Positions 8,700 to 18,539 of a DNA stretch of 64,000 nucleotides are shown one piece after another. Source of the stretch: DATATB01 sp036268995. GTDB taxonomy: Bacteria; Planctomycetota; Planctomycetia; Pirellulales; PNKZ01. The DNA is taken from the NCBI GenBank assembly GCA_036268995.1, contig DATATB010000010.1:6864-70863 (forward strand), read 5' to 3'. The position numbers and the translations under genes are program-made. The notes beneath the pieces were generated by a model. It searched no databases. It saw only the letters and a list, made by a program, of their open reading frames with translations, and was not told where the DNA came from. Every line of letters starts with the position of its first letter. The first letter of the stretch is position 1.

Positions 8700-11681
8700 T
8701 TATTTGAGCGATAGGATATACGCGATCACGTCGGCCAGGCCTTGCGGATCGATCTGCTTTTCGAGTCCCTCGGGCATGAGCGACAGCCCGGTGCTGCGCA
8801 TCTCCTCGATGTTGATCCGCAGCAGCGTGTCGCTGGCCCCCTCGGCCCGGCGCAGGGTGATGCTGGTGGCCGTTTCGGCGGCGATCATGCCGGTGAGCGA
8901 GCGGCCGTCGTCGGTCACGGCCAGGTAGTTCACATACTGCGGGTTCACTTCGCGGCTGGGATCGAGCACATTGAGCAGAATGAACTCCGCGCCGCGGGTT
9001 TTCACTGTGGCCAGATTCGGGCCAATCTCATGGCCCACGCCGTCGGCCTTGTGACAGGCCGCGCAGATTTTCTGGAAGATCTGCTTGCCATGCACCGCGT
9101 CGCCGCTGAGCTTGAGCGCCGTACGATAACTATCGACCACGTCTTGCCGCCGGCCGAGCTTGGCCGATTTTAATAATGACTCGGCTCGCGCTCGAATCTT
9201 GGGGTCCAAACTCGTGGCCAACAGTTGCAACCGGGCTGGATCGATTTCCGCGGCGCTGATTCGGCCATCGGCCACCGCGTCCAGCAGCGCATGGATGCGC
9301 GCCGGCCGGGCCACGAGCGCGTCGAGCGCCGCCGCACGCAGCGCGGGGCTGAACGTCGACCAGCCTTCGAGCAAGATGCTCGCCACGCCTGGATCGGCAA
9401 ACCGCGACAAGGCCGCCACGGCCGCCAGTTGCACTTCCTGCGGCTGCCGCTGGTTGAGCAATTCGGCGAGCAACCCCCGGACCTCGCTAAACGGACTGAG
9501 TACCAACACCCGAGCGGCCGCCGCGCGGCGGGCAGGCGACTGCTTTTCGTCGGCGGCCACGCGGGCGCTGGAAGCCAGCCGGGCTTTGAGCAGTCGGGCC
9601 ACGCGCGAGCTCTCCGGCACGCTGGCCGACAGCGGCCGGCCGGCCTTGATCGAACCCTCGCTCATCGCCACCGCCAGCGAGCCGGCCAACGCGTCTTGGG
9701 CCGCTGGCAAATGATCGATCGCCTGGACGGCGTCGGTCACGTCTTCTTTCTTCGCCTGCATGCCAATTTGCGAAGCTAGCGCCGTGAGCAGCGGCGTCAA
9801 GTCGGCTTTCGCCTTCGTCGGCTCGCCAACCAAGTCGGCCAGTGCCGCACCGGCCCCGCGAGCCAGCGAACTCTGAATCGCCAACCGCATCCAGACGTTG
9901 TCGGCGCTCGCGCGGGCCAGCCGCACCAGCGCCTGCCGCTCCTCGGGGCCATCGAATGCTCCGAGCGTAAAAGCCAACTGGTAACGCACGCGCAGATTGT
10001 CGTCGTCGGTCATGCCGCACAATTTGCTTGCCAGCCGGTCGCGGCCCCCTTTCACGCGCTCGGCCAGCCGCACGGCATGTTGCCGAACGTGCGGGTCGCG
10101 GTTGGCCAGCGCTACGAGCAGCGTGTCAGCTTTGAGCGCCTGCTGCCCATCGAGCACGTACAGGGCATGCATCCGGCCCAGCGGACTGGGGCTGCTGCCT
10201 AGGCGTTCGAGCAGTCCGATCGCGCCGGTATCTTGCCGCTCGTAGAGCAGCCGCGCGGCCGTCTCGCGGTGCCAGGCGTTTTCGTGGGCCAGCAGCGCGA
10301 CCAATTCCACGGTTGAGAGCTTGCCGAGTTTCGGCAGTGGCCGCTGCTTGAAATCGGTCGGGACCACGCGGTAAATCCGCCCTCGATTGCGCGATGTCAG
10401 ATCCAGGTGCTTCTTGATAATCGGCGGTAGGCTGGCCGGGTGCTCGATGACTTCGCGATACAGGTCGGCGATGTACAGACCGCCGTCGGGCGCGTTGAAC
10501 GTTTCCACCGGCCGGAACCAGATGTCGGTCGAAGCCACGAATTCGCTCTTGGCGTCCATTCGCCGGGCGATCAGTTGCAGGCCGTCGGCTTCGATCGTTT
10601 TGCGATGCAACATGCCGGCGCACGCTTCACCGATCACGGCCACGCCGCGCATCGCCGCGGGAAACGCATCGCCGCGATAAATCGTGATGCCGGAGGCCCC
10701 GGTGAAATAGCCCGACACGCGGCCACCCATCTCCACCACGCCCGGCACCGCTCCCGACACACGCAGCCGCGTGCGGACCACGCGCCAGGGCTCTGGCGGG
10801 CTGGCCCGATAGATTTCGGCCTGCGGGCCGTCGACCGCGATGCTCTTGCGCGGGCTGGGGGGCGTGAGATACGGATTGCGGGCCAGGTAGCGGTCTTCGT
10901 ACATCACCTGCTGGATATGATCGCTGTTGGAGCAGACGAACTTCTGGCCCCAGTCGTCGAAGCTCAGCCCGTACTGCCCGCCGCCGCTGACGGCCTCGAT
11001 CTTGAGTGTCTTGGGATCGAACTGGAAATCGCGGCCGCGCAGCACTAGCGGCAGGGCTTTGGGATCGCCGGCGGGTCGCACTTCGGCGCCCGAGCTGCTG
11101 GTGGCTCCCTGACTGCGATTGTCGAGCGTCCAGGTGAAGGTATTCAGCAGCCCCTGCACGTTGCTGCGGCCGAAGCCGGTGTAGATGGTCTTTTGCACGT
11201 CGGCGCGGCCGTCGCCGTTGGTATCTTTGCAATACACAATGTCGGGCGCGGCGCCGACAAACACGCCACCGTCGTAGCAGGCGATTGCCGTCGGCCAGCT
11301 GAGACCTTCGGCAAAAATCGTGCTCTTGTCGTAGCGGCCGTCGCCGTCGGTATCTTCCAGCAGCCGTACGCGGCCGAGTTTTTCTTTGTCCTGCTCCGAG
11401 TAATCGCGCATCTCGACGGCATACAGCCGGCTGTTCTCGTCGAAGGCCAGGCACACCGGATCGACCACCAGCGGCTCGGCCGCCACTTGCTCGATCTTGT
11501 AGCCCGGCTGCACGCGAAACGTGCTGAGAGCCGCGGCTGGCTCGTGCGGCGCGATTCGCGGCAGTTCGGCCTTGATCTGCGCCTCGTCCGGCAGATCGGC
11601 CGAGATGCAAAACGGCGAGAGCAGCGCCAGGGCGGCGACGGAGGCTGATATCGAAAGTGCGCGGGCAAGGCGGGCAGGCAT
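8700..11681 (-). CDS. PVC-type membrane-bound dehydrogenase-like protein: beta-propeller, HEAT repeats, cytochrome c
   Basis: This exported protein of 993 residues has three parts. A signal peptide (LSISASVAALALLSPFC) leads into a beta-propeller of the Plim_4039 type with Ca-binding-like loops DTDGDGRYD and DTNGDGRAD. A helical HEAT-like region covers roughly residues 480-840. A C-terminal haem domain carries CAACH near residue 871 followed by GVGHEIGPNLA. These proteins are abundant in Planctomycetes and Verrucomicrobia and are thought to oxidise sugars or alcohols in the periplasm; neither substrate nor cofactor is proven. I took the ATG at 11681 because it opens the signal peptide; an ATG at 11750 adds 23 unlikely residues. 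It is the first gene of an operon with the ceramidase-like gene. Confidence 0.85.
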   Translation of the reverse strand: MPARLARALSISASVAALALLSPFCISADLPDEAQIKAELPRIAPHEPAAALSTFRVQPGYKIEQVAAEPLVVDPVCLAFDENSRLYAVEMRDYSEQDKEKLGRVRLLEDTDGDGRYDKSTIFAEGLSWPTAIACYDGGVFVGAAPDIVYCKDTNGDGRADVQKTIYTGFGRSNVQGLLNTFTWTLDNRSQGATSSSGAEVRPAGDPKALPLVLRGRDFQFDPKTLKIEAVSGGGQYGLSFDDWGQKFVCSNSDHIQQVMYEDRYLARNPYLTPPSPRKSIAVDGPQAEIYRASPPEPWRVVRTRLRVSGAVPGVVEMGGRVSGYFTGASGITIYRGDAFPAAMRGVAVIGEACAGMLHRKTIEADGLQLIARRMDAKSEFVASTDIWFRPVETFNAPDGGLYIADLYREVIEHPASLPPIIKKHLDLTSRNRGRIYRVVPTDFKQRPLPKLGKLSTVELVALLAHENAWHRETAARLLYERQDTGAIGLLERLGSSPSPLGRMHALYVLDGQQALKADTLLVALANRDPHVRQHAVRLAERVKGGRDRLASKLCGMTDDDNLRVRYQLAFTLGAFDGPEERQALVRLARASADNVWMRLAIQSSLARGAGAALADLVGEPTKAKADLTPLLTALASQIGMQAKKEDVTDAVQAIDHLPAAQDALAGSLAVAMSEGSIKAGRPLSASVPESSRVARLLKARLASSARVAADEKQSPARRAAAARVLVLSPFSEVRGLLAELLNQRQPQEVQLAAVAALSRFADPGVASILLEGWSTFSPALRAAALDALVARPARIHALLDAVADGRISAAEIDPARLQLLATSLDPKIRARAESLLKSAKLGRRQDVVDSYRTALKLSGDAVHGKQIFQKICAACHKADGVGHEIGPNLATVKTRGAEFILLNVLDPSREVNPQYVNYLAVTDDGRSLTGMIAAETATSITLRRAEGASDTLLRINIEEMRSTGLSLMPEGLEKQIDPQGLADVIAYILSLK

Positions 11682-11908
11682 GCGGGAATCTCGCGCTTGT
11701 GTGGGTGGGGAGCAGAGGCGGGAGGTCGGCGAACCGTGCGATTGGGCCACGGCAGCTTTACGATCCTAGCCTGGCGCCTGGCACGGTTCAACCACTCGGC
11801 ACGGCATCCGGCACAGGCTTCTACGCCCTCGAAAACCACGCCGCAGTGCGTTACGATGAGCGGACCAGCCGATTCAATCTTGCAACGCAACCGAATTTGA
11901 TTTCTCAC

Positions 11909-12484
11909 ATGGGCCGCTGCCTCACGCTCATTTTCCTGTTGCTCGGCGCGCTTCTCGGCGGTTGCAGCCGCTCGACTGGGTCCGATTCGGCTGCGGCCGA
12001 TTGGAAGACGACGGAAGTCGATCACAAATACTCTTTCCAGATGCCCGGCGAGCCTGAAATCAAGGCGGCCAAACAGGACTCGCCGGTGGGCGAGGTTGAG
12101 CTGCGCATCTACACTTTGATGCTCGACCAGGACAGACGAAGCTTTATGTTCAGCGCGACGGAAATGCCGAGCGCCAAGCCGGAACCGGTGGGCCAGGACA
12201 TTGAACTCCAGCTGGATCGCGCGCAGCAAGGTGCGCTTGACCATCAGCAAAGCAAACTGCTCGAATCCCGCAAAATCAAATTCGAGGGTTACCCCGGCCT
12301 GGACTTCCTGACCGAGCTCCCCAACCAAGACATCTCCCGAGTCCGTTTTATCCTGATGAAACGAACGTTGATCGGACTCCAGGTCGTTAATATCAATTCG
12401 AAGGATGCCAATCGCTTCTTCGATTCGTTGAAACTGCTCGACAAGTCCGCCGCGCCAGAGCCGAAAACACAGGACAAACCATGA
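11909..12484 (+). CDS. Lipoprotein of unknown function
   Basis: The product has 191 residues. A type II signal peptide ends in a lipobox, LLGGC, with Cys19 as the lipidated residue. The mature part starts with VDHKYSFQMPGEPE, a pattern I have seen in other planctomycete hypothetical proteins, where it opens an alpha/beta domain of about 150 residues. No catalytic residues are evident. The stop overlaps the ATG of the next gene in an ATGA, so the two are probably translated together. The divergent cytochrome gene begins 227 bases upstream. Other open starts upstream lack the signal peptide. Confidence 0.7.
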   Translation: MGRCLTLIFLLLGALLGGCSRSTGSDSAAADWKTTEVDHKYSFQMPGEPEIKAAKQDSPVGEVELRIYTLMLDQDRRSFMFSATEMPSAKPEPVGQDIELQLDRAQQGALDHQQSKLLESRKIKFEGYPGLDFLTELPNQDISRVRFILMKRTLIGLQVVNINSKDANRFFDSLKLLDKSAAPEPKTQDKP

Positions 12485-13305
12485 AGTTCGCCATCTGCAA
12501 CGAAACGTTCCAGGACTGGCCGTTCGATCGGGCGTTCGCCTTTGCACGCGAGTGCGGATACACGGGCGTGGAAGTCGCGCCGTTTACGATGGCGCTGGAT
12601 GCTCGCGCAATCTCCAGCACGCGACGGGCCGAAGTCCGCCGGCAGGCCGATGCGGCCGGGCTCGAGATCATCGGCCTGCACTGGCTGTTGGCCAAAACGC
12701 AGGGCTATTACCTCACTAGCCCCGAGGCCGACGTGCGTCGCCGCACGGCCAGCTACGTGCAAGATCTGGCGCGGCTATGCCGCGAACTGGGTGGCTCGAT
12801 CATGGTATTTGGCTCGCCGCTGCAGCGGAACCTGCTGCCCGGTGTGAGCCACGAGCAGGCCATGCACTATGCGGCCGAAGTCTTTCAGACGGCCATGCCC
12901 GTGCTGGAAGAGCTGGACGTGACGCTGGCCGTCGAGCCGCTGGGGCCGGCCGAAGGCGATTTTTTGCTCACAGCCGCCGCCGGCCGGCAATTGTGCGAAC
13001 TGGTCGGCTCGCCGCACTGCCGGCTGCACCTGGACTGTAAGGCCATGTCGACCGAAGGGCGGCCGATCGCCGACATCGTGCGCGAGAACGCCCGGCTGCT
13101 GGCCCACTTTCACGCCAACGACGCCAATAAGCTGGGCCCCGGCATGGGCGCGATCGATTTTCATCCAATCTTTCAGGCCTTGGGCGAGATCGACTACCAG
13201 GGCTGGGTGTCGGTCGAAGTGTTCGATTACACGCCCGGCGTCGAGCACCTCGTGCGCGGCAGCATCGACTACATGCAGCAAGTGCTGGAAGACCTGGCCG
13301 ACTGA
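12481..13305 (+). CDS. Sugar phosphate isomerase/epimerase-like TIM barrel
   Basis: This 274-residue protein starts MKFAICNETFQDWPF and shows the xylose-isomerase-like TIM barrel pattern: YTGVEVAPF, EIIGLHWLL, GGSIMVFGSP, LAVEPLG with the metal-ligand Glu, HLDCKAM with the metal-ligand Asp, and HFHANDAN with the metal-ligand His. Such enzymes isomerise or epimerise sugars or keto-sugars with a divalent metal. Its substrate is unknown; other genes in the window (Gfo/Idh, DUF1080) make a keto-sugar plausible. Its ATG overlaps the lipoprotein stop by four bases. Confidence 0.82.
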   Translation: MKFAICNETFQDWPFDRAFAFARECGYTGVEVAPFTMALDARAISSTRRAEVRRQADAAGLEIIGLHWLLAKTQGYYLTSPEADVRRRTASYVQDLARLCRELGGSIMVFGSPLQRNLLPGVSHEQAMHYAAEVFQTAMPVLEELDVTLAVEPLGPAEGDFLLTAAAGRQLCELVGSPHCRLHLDCKAMSTEGRPIADIVRENARLLAHFHANDANKLGPGMGAIDFHPIFQALGEIDYQGWVSVEVFDYTPGVEHLVRGSIDYMQQVLEDLAD

Positions 13306-13318
13306 GCGCGCGAGTATT

Positions 13319-14023
13319 CTACTTGCGTGCCGCGAGTTGCGCGACAAACGCGGCATGCTCGGGCGAGGCGAGCCCGGCGTTCAAGGTCGCCAAGGCCGCG
13401 GTCGTATCGCCTCGCAAGAGGGCCGGCCGATCGAGCCAAAGGCCGGGAAACTCCTGGCTGCGGACGATGCCGTGCTCGTCAGCAGCCAGCCGCTCGTAGT
13501 TCCCCTCGTTCAAGCGAAACCAGTCGATATCCCTCTCCAGCGTGCGCCAGACAATGTATTCGCGCACGCCGTGCCGACGGTACAGCGCCAGCTTCGAGTG
13601 CAAATCGCGGCTGACGCTCGAGGTGGCCACCTCGGCCACTAGTTCCGGCGGCCCTTCGATGTATTTCTCCACCCGCGATTGGCCGCCCGTCACGATCCGC
13701 AGCAGCGCATCGGGCTGCACTTCGTTTTCCAGATCGAACCGCACCGTGGCATTAGGGCGGAATCCTGTGCCGGGCGTGTTCGCGGCAAATGTAAATAGTA
13801 CGCCCGACAAATTCGAGTCCGCGCCGGCGTGCAGGTCAGAAACGGGTGAGCCCACGTAGACGACTCCGTCAACAAGTTCGGCCTTTTTCAGCCACGGCAT
13901 GGCCTCGTAGCGGCGCTCGAACTGGGGGCGCGTTAGCACGTCGCCCGTCTCCAGCGGCGGCACGGGCGCAACCACCGGTTCCAGCGGCGCGGGTGGGAAC
14001 GACTGTGTCGACTGCGTAGCCAT
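13319..14023 (-). CDS. Uma2 family putative nuclease (DUF820)
   Basis: The 234-residue protein has the Uma2 pattern: a proline-rich leader, KAELVDGVVYVGSPVSDLHAG, then EVQPDALLRI, and PPELVAEVATSSVSRDLHSK with YRRHGVREYIVW. The Asp in QPDALLRI and the Glu in LVAEVATSS fit the D-ExK core of a restriction-endonuclease-like fold. Uma2 genes are multiplied in cyanobacteria and planctomycetes, and their cellular role is not established. It is convergent with the TIM-barrel gene, 13 bases apart. It runs from ATG at 14023; the next gene upstream ends with a 49-base gap. Confidence 0.8.
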   Translation of the reverse strand: MATQSTQSFPPAPLEPVVAPVPPLETGDVLTRPQFERRYEAMPWLKKAELVDGVVYVGSPVSDLHAGADSNLSGVLFTFAANTPGTGFRPNATVRFDLENEVQPDALLRIVTGGQSRVEKYIEGPPELVAEVATSSVSRDLHSKLALYRRHGVREYIVWRTLERDIDWFRLNEGNYERLAADEHGIVRSQEFPGLWLDRPALLRGDTTAALATLNAGLASPEHAAFVAQLAARK

Positions 14024-14072
14024 GACGGGGATCCTGGTGGTCGCTGCTTGATTATACCGCGCCAGCCGAGTG

Positions 14073-14909
14073 CTAAGCCACCGGGTTCACCAGTTCGCCG
14101 ATGCCGTCGATCTCGATCCGCACCACGTCGCCGGCGGCCAGCGTAAAATCGGCGCCGGGCACGATGCCGGTGCCGGTCAATAGACACGCGCCGTCGGGAA
14201 ACGAATGGTCGCGGCCCAGGTATTCAATCAAGTCGGCAAACGAGCGGGCCATCTGGCCGACGCTGGTTTGACCTGCAAACACCTCGCGGCCCTCGCGCGC
14301 GATCGCCAGGCGAATGCCGATCTTGTCGGCCGGGGGCATGGCCGCGGCCAGCGCCATGCACGGCCCCATCGCGCACGAGCCGTCGTAGACTTTGGCCTGC
14401 GGCAGGTAGAGCGGGTTTTCGCCTTCGATGTCGCGCGAGCTCATGTCGTTGCCGATCGTGAAGGCCACCAGCTCCAGCCGGCTGTTGAGCACCAGCGCCA
14501 GCTCCGGCTCGGGCACGTTCCAGCGGCTATCGCGCCGAATTCGCACCGGCCCACCGGGGCCAATCACGCGCCAGGCGTTGGCTTTGAAAAACAGCTCCGG
14601 CCGCTCGGCCTCGTACACCTTGTCGTAAAAGACGGCCGCGCCGACGCTCTCTTCCATCCGCGCGCTCTTGCTGCGGCGATACGTCACGCCCGCCGCCCAA
14701 ATCTCCTGCCGATCGACCGGCGCCAACAGCGTGACGTCGGCCAGTGCCAGGCGGTTGCCTGTCAGACGCTGCTCGACCCAAGCGGCAGGCTTCGGTTGTT
14801 CGAGCACTTCGGCCAACGATGCGCCCGCATCAATCGGTCGGATATGCTCGCCTTCGAGCACGCCAATCGCGACGCTGCCAGATGAATTGCGAAATTTTGC
14901 GAGCTTCAT
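14073..14909 (-). CDS. Fumarylacetoacetate hydrolase family protein
   Basis: This 278-residue protein has the C-terminal FAH fold: VPEPELALVLNS with the metal-binding Glu pair, GNDMSSRDIEGENPLYLPQAK, and DGACLLTGTGIVPG near the end. The string from PEPEL to PQAKVYDG resembles 2-keto-3-deoxy-arabinonate dehydratase and related sugar-acid enzymes more than true fumarylacetoacetase. A role in breaking down keto-deoxy sugar acids is therefore my preferred inference. The ATG at 14909 opens MKLAKFRNS. The mutS gene is divergent, 187 bases away. Confidence 0.78.
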   Translation of the reverse strand: MKLAKFRNSSGSVAIGVLEGEHIRPIDAGASLAEVLEQPKPAAWVEQRLTGNRLALADVTLLAPVDRQEIWAAGVTYRRSKSARMEESVGAAVFYDKVYEAERPELFFKANAWRVIGPGGPVRIRRDSRWNVPEPELALVLNSRLELVAFTIGNDMSSRDIEGENPLYLPQAKVYDGSCAMGPCMALAAAMPPADKIGIRLAIAREGREVFAGQTSVGQMARSFADLIEYLGRDHSFPDGACLLTGTGIVPGADFTLAAGDVVRIEIDGIGELVNPVA

Positions 14910-15096
14910 GGGTGAGTCGCCTTGGTGCGAAAGAGCCAGGATTCCGCGGCCGAGTGATTCCGGGCCGCTGCGTTTGCTTGTGGGCCGCGGTACAGTTTAG
15001 CAATGGATTTCAAGTCGGGTTAGGATCTTGAGACCCGCCGCGCCGATCTGATAGCATGCGGCTGAAGAATTGCCCGCTCGCGCCGGTCCAGAAGCG

Positions 15097-17706
15097 ATGG
15101 ATGCCCGGATGACCGTCAGCCCGATGATGCAGCAGTACCAGGAGGCCAAGGCCGCCTGTCCCGACGCGCTGCTGCTGTTCCGGATGGGCGATTTTTATGA
15201 GTTGTTTCACGACGACGCCAAGACGGCCTCACGGGTGCTCGGCCTGGCGCTGACCAGCCGCGACAAGGGCGAGAATCCGGTGCCGATGGCCGGCTTTCCG
15301 CACCATCAATTGGAGAGCTACCTGGGCAAACTGATCGCCGCCGGCCTGCGGGCGGCCATTTGCGACCAGGTGGAAGACGCCCGGCAGGCCAAAGGTCTGG
15401 TGCGGCGCGAGCTGACGCGAATCGTGACCCGCGGCACGGTCACTGACGACGCGCTGCTCGACCCGCGCGAGAGCAACTATCTAGCCGGCATTGTGCCGGG
15501 CGAAATTGCCGGCCTGGCCTGGGTCGATCTGTCCACCGGACGATTTCTGGCGGCGGCAGTGCCCAGCGAGCAGTTGGCCGAAGAGCTGGCGCGGATCGGA
15601 CCGGTCGAGTGCCTGGCCGGCGACGATGCGGGCGAAATCCCGACGCTGCCCGGCATGCTCATCACGCGACGCCCGGCCTGGGCCTTTTCGCATCGCAACG
15701 CGCTGGACGTATTGCACAAGCATTTCGGCACCCAGTCGCTTGAAGGCTTTGGCTTTGTCGCCGAAGACGCCGCGGCGATCCGCGCGGCCGGCGCGCTCGT
15801 GGAATATCTGGCTGAAACGCAAAAGACGTCGCTGGGGCACATCGACCGGCTGGTGCCCTACCGCTTGGGCACCTCCCTGGCCATCGACGAAGCAAGCCGG
15901 CGCAGCCTGGAGCTGTGCCGCACGCTACGCGAAGGGCGGCGCGAAGGCTCGCTGCTGGCCGTGCTCGATCGCACGGCCACGGCCATGGGCAGCCGCCTGA
16001 TGGCCGAGTGGCTGGCCAATCCGCTCACGGATCGGGCATCGATCGACGCGCGGCTCGATGCGGTCGGCGAACTGCTGACCGGCGCGAATCTGGCCGCCGA
16101 ACTGCGCGAGCAACTCAAGCGCGTACACGACGTCGAGCGCCTGCTGGCCCGCGTGACCACCGGCCGCGCGACGCCGCGCGATCTCAGTTGCCTGGCCCGC
16201 ACACTGCGAGTTTTGCCGGCGGTCAAGGCCCGGCTCACGGCCCGCGCCAGTGTCTTGCTCAACCGGCTGGAGACCGAGATCGATCTTTGCCCCGACCTGC
16301 GGGCCAGGCTCGATGCGGCGCTCGAGGACGAGTGCCCTCTGGTGAGCCGGGAGGGTGGTTTTATCCGCGCGGGCCATTCGAGCGAGTTGGACGGGCTGCG
16401 CGAGCTGGCCTCGGGTGGCAAGCAGTGGATCGCCCGCTACCAGGCCGAAGAGGCCACGCGCACCGGGATCAGCAGCCTCAAGGTCGGCTTCAACAATGTC
16501 TTCGGCTATTACCTGGAGATCACGCACGCGCACCGTGACAAGGTGCCGCCGCACTACATTCGCAAGCAAACGGTCAAGAACGCCGAGCGCTACATCACGC
16601 CGGAGTTGAAGGACTACGAGGAGAAGGTTCTTTCGGCCGATGACAAGGCCAAGACCCTCGAGCACGAGCTGTTCCTCGAGCTGCGCGACGCGGTGGCTGC
16701 CGCCGCCCGGCGGCTGCGCTCGACGGCCGAAGCGCTGGCGCAGATCGACGTGCTGGCCGGGCTGGCCGAATTGGCGCGCGAGCGCGGCTATTGCCGGCCG
16801 CAGATTGTCGACGAGCCGGTGCTGAACATTGTTGCTGGCCGGCACCCAGTGCTCGACGCGATGCTCACGAGCGGTTCGTTCGTGCCCAACGATTGCACGG
16901 CCGACGGCGAGCTGGGCAACATCCTGCTGATCACCGGCCCGAACATGGCCGGCAAGAGCACGTATATCCGGCAGACGGCCCTGATCACGCTGATGGCGCA
17001 GTTGGGCAGCTTCGTGCCGGCCACGGAAGCCACGATCGGCATTGCCGACCGCATCTTCGCCCGCGTGGGAGCCAGCGACGAGCTGTCGCGCGGCCAGAGC
17101 ACGTTCATGGTCGAGATGACCGAAACGGCGCGGATTCTCAACACGGCCACGCCGGCCAGCCTGGTGATCCTGGACGAGATCGGCCGCGGCACCAGTACGT
17201 ACGACGGCGTGTCGCTGGCTTGGTCGGTGGTCGAGTTTCTACACGACGAAATCGGCTGCCGGACGCTGTTCGCTACGCACTATCACGAGCTCACCGAGTT
17301 ATCTCAGTCGCTATCGCGGATCCAGAATCTGAACGTCGCGGTGCGCGAGTGGCAGGACGACGTTGTGTTTCTGCACAAGATCGTGGCCGGAGCGGCGGAC
17401 AAGAGCTACGGCATTCACGTGGCCCGGCTGGCCGGCATCCCGCGCGAGGTGCTCGAGCGTGCGCGGCAGATTCTGGCCCGGCTCGAAGCCGACCATCTCG
17501 ACGAAGGGGGCCGGGCAACATGGGCTCGCCGGCCACAGGTGCAAAAAGGCCAGTTGCAGCTCACGCTGTTCGAGCCTCCACCGCATCCGCTGCTGGACGA
17601 GATTCGCACGGCCGACTTGGATAATCTGACGCCCGTCAACGCCTTGAACCTGCTGCAACAATGGCAGCAAACGCTGGCCAACACGATTGCGGCCAAGCCG
17701 CGCTGA
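15097..17706 (+). CDS. mutS: DNA mismatch repair protein MutS
   Basis: MutS finds mismatches and signals repair through its ATPase. The mismatch-binding FYE motif is in RMGDFYELF near the N-terminus. The ATPase domain has Walker A GPNMAGKST near residue 614, Walker B LVILDEIGRGTSTYDG near 688 and FATHYHE after it. A clamp-binding-like QLTLFEPP lies near residue 821. Length (869 residues) is normal for MutS1. The exact start is unsure: ATG at 15097 and 15109 and a TTG at 15070 are all in frame and none has a strong ribosome site. comF overlaps or follows directly. Confidence 0.95.
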   Translation: MDARMTVSPMMQQYQEAKAACPDALLLFRMGDFYELFHDDAKTASRVLGLALTSRDKGENPVPMAGFPHHQLESYLGKLIAAGLRAAICDQVEDARQAKGLVRRELTRIVTRGTVTDDALLDPRESNYLAGIVPGEIAGLAWVDLSTGRFLAAAVPSEQLAEELARIGPVECLAGDDAGEIPTLPGMLITRRPAWAFSHRNALDVLHKHFGTQSLEGFGFVAEDAAAIRAAGALVEYLAETQKTSLGHIDRLVPYRLGTSLAIDEASRRSLELCRTLREGRREGSLLAVLDRTATAMGSRLMAEWLANPLTDRASIDARLDAVGELLTGANLAAELREQLKRVHDVERLLARVTTGRATPRDLSCLARTLRVLPAVKARLTARASVLLNRLETEIDLCPDLRARLDAALEDECPLVSREGGFIRAGHSSELDGLRELASGGKQWIARYQAEEATRTGISSLKVGFNNVFGYYLEITHAHRDKVPPHYIRKQTVKNAERYITPELKDYEEKVLSADDKAKTLEHELFLELRDAVAAAARRLRSTAEALAQIDVLAGLAELARERGYCRPQIVDEPVLNIVAGRHPVLDAMLTSGSFVPNDCTADGELGNILLITGPNMAGKSTYIRQTALITLMAQLGSFVPATEATIGIADRIFARVGASDELSRGQSTFMVEMTETARILNTATPASLVILDEIGRGTSTYDGVSLAWSVVEFLHDEIGCRTLFATHYHELTELSQSLSRIQNLNVAVREWQDDVVFLHKIVAGAADKSYGIHVARLAGIPREVLERARQILARLEADHLDEGGRATWARRPQVQKGQLQLTLFEPPPHPLLDEIRTADLDNLTPVNALNLLQQWQQTLANTIAAKPR

Positions 17707-18539
17707 ACGCTCCACCGGCAGCCGGGCCGGCGCCCGCGAGCGGCCGGTGGCCCGGTCGGTGGGCGCCGACTTGCAGCGCCGCGGCGCGCTGGACGCAGCG
17801 CATTGCGAGCGTGGGGCTCGGCAGCCTGATTGAACTGCTGTTTCCGCCCACTTGCGCGCACTGCCGCTGCCAGCTCGCTAGCGCCGGCGACGGCCTGCTG
17901 CTATGCACTGCCTGCCGCGATTCGCTGGAAGGCACGCCGCGCACCCGTTGCCGCCGCTGTGGTTCCCGCATTGCTTCTGTCCTAGCCGATGGCGAGGACT
18001 GCTTTGTATGCCGCGAGGCGGGCTTCCATTTCGACGCCGTGCAGGCCCTGGGCGATTATGATGGCGCGCTGCGCCTCGCCGTACTGCGGCTCAAGCGCCC
18101 CGGCCACGAGCCGTTGGCGGCGGCGCTGGTCGAACTGCTTTGGCGGCACTGCGGCACGGAGTTGGCCGCCGCAGGGTTCGATGCAGTGCTTAACACGCCG
18201 ATGCACTGGTGGCGACGCACGCGCCGCGGCACGTGCGCCCCGGAGCTATTGGCTTCGGGCTTGGCCGCTCGTTTGCGGATCGAACACTTGCCGCGCGCGC
18301 TGGTCTGCAAAGGATTGCGGCCTTCGCAAGGCACGCTCGGCCGCCACGAGCGGCTGGCCAACGTGCGCGGGGCGTTCGCCGTGCGCCGCGGCTATCAGCT
18401 AGCCGAAGCCAAGGTGCTGGTTGTGGACGACGTGCTGACCACCGGCGCCACAGCCGGCGAACTGGCGCGAATGCTCAAGGTAGCTGGTGCCGCCAGCGTC
18501 TGGGTGACGGTGCTGGCCCGCTCAGCCGGCGACCGCTGA
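17661..18539 (+). CDS. comF: ComF family phosphoribosyltransferase-like protein
   Basis: ComF/GntX proteins combine an N-terminal zinc-finger pair with a phosphoribosyltransferase fold and help DNA uptake in competent bacteria; many non-competent species also keep one. Here the Cys pairs are CAHC with CTAC, and CRRC with CFVC. The PRPP loop is VLVVDDVLTTGATAGE near the C-terminus. The ATG at 17661 overlaps mutS by 46 bases and adds about 50 Pro/Ala-rich residues. An in-frame GTG at 17811, just before GLGSLIELLFPP, gives the usual family start and may be the real one. Transcription is probably shared with mutS. Confidence 0.83.
   Translation: MAANAGQHDCGQAALNAPPAAGPAPASGRWPGRWAPTCSAAARWTQRIASVGLGSLIELLFPPTCAHCRCQLASAGDGLLLCTACRDSLEGTPRTRCRRCGSRIASVLADGEDCFVCREAGFHFDAVQALGDYDGALRLAVLRLKRPGHEPLAAALVELLWRHCGTELAAAGFDAVLNTPMHWWRRTRRGTCAPELLASGLAARLRIEHLPRALVCKGLRPSQGTLGRHERLANVRGAFAVRRGYQLAEAKVLVVDDVLTTGATAGELARMLKVAGAASVWVTVLARSAGDR

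Noticed and set aside
15925..16845. Long antisense frame in mutS
   Set aside because: mutS is unmistakable and the frame has no homology features.
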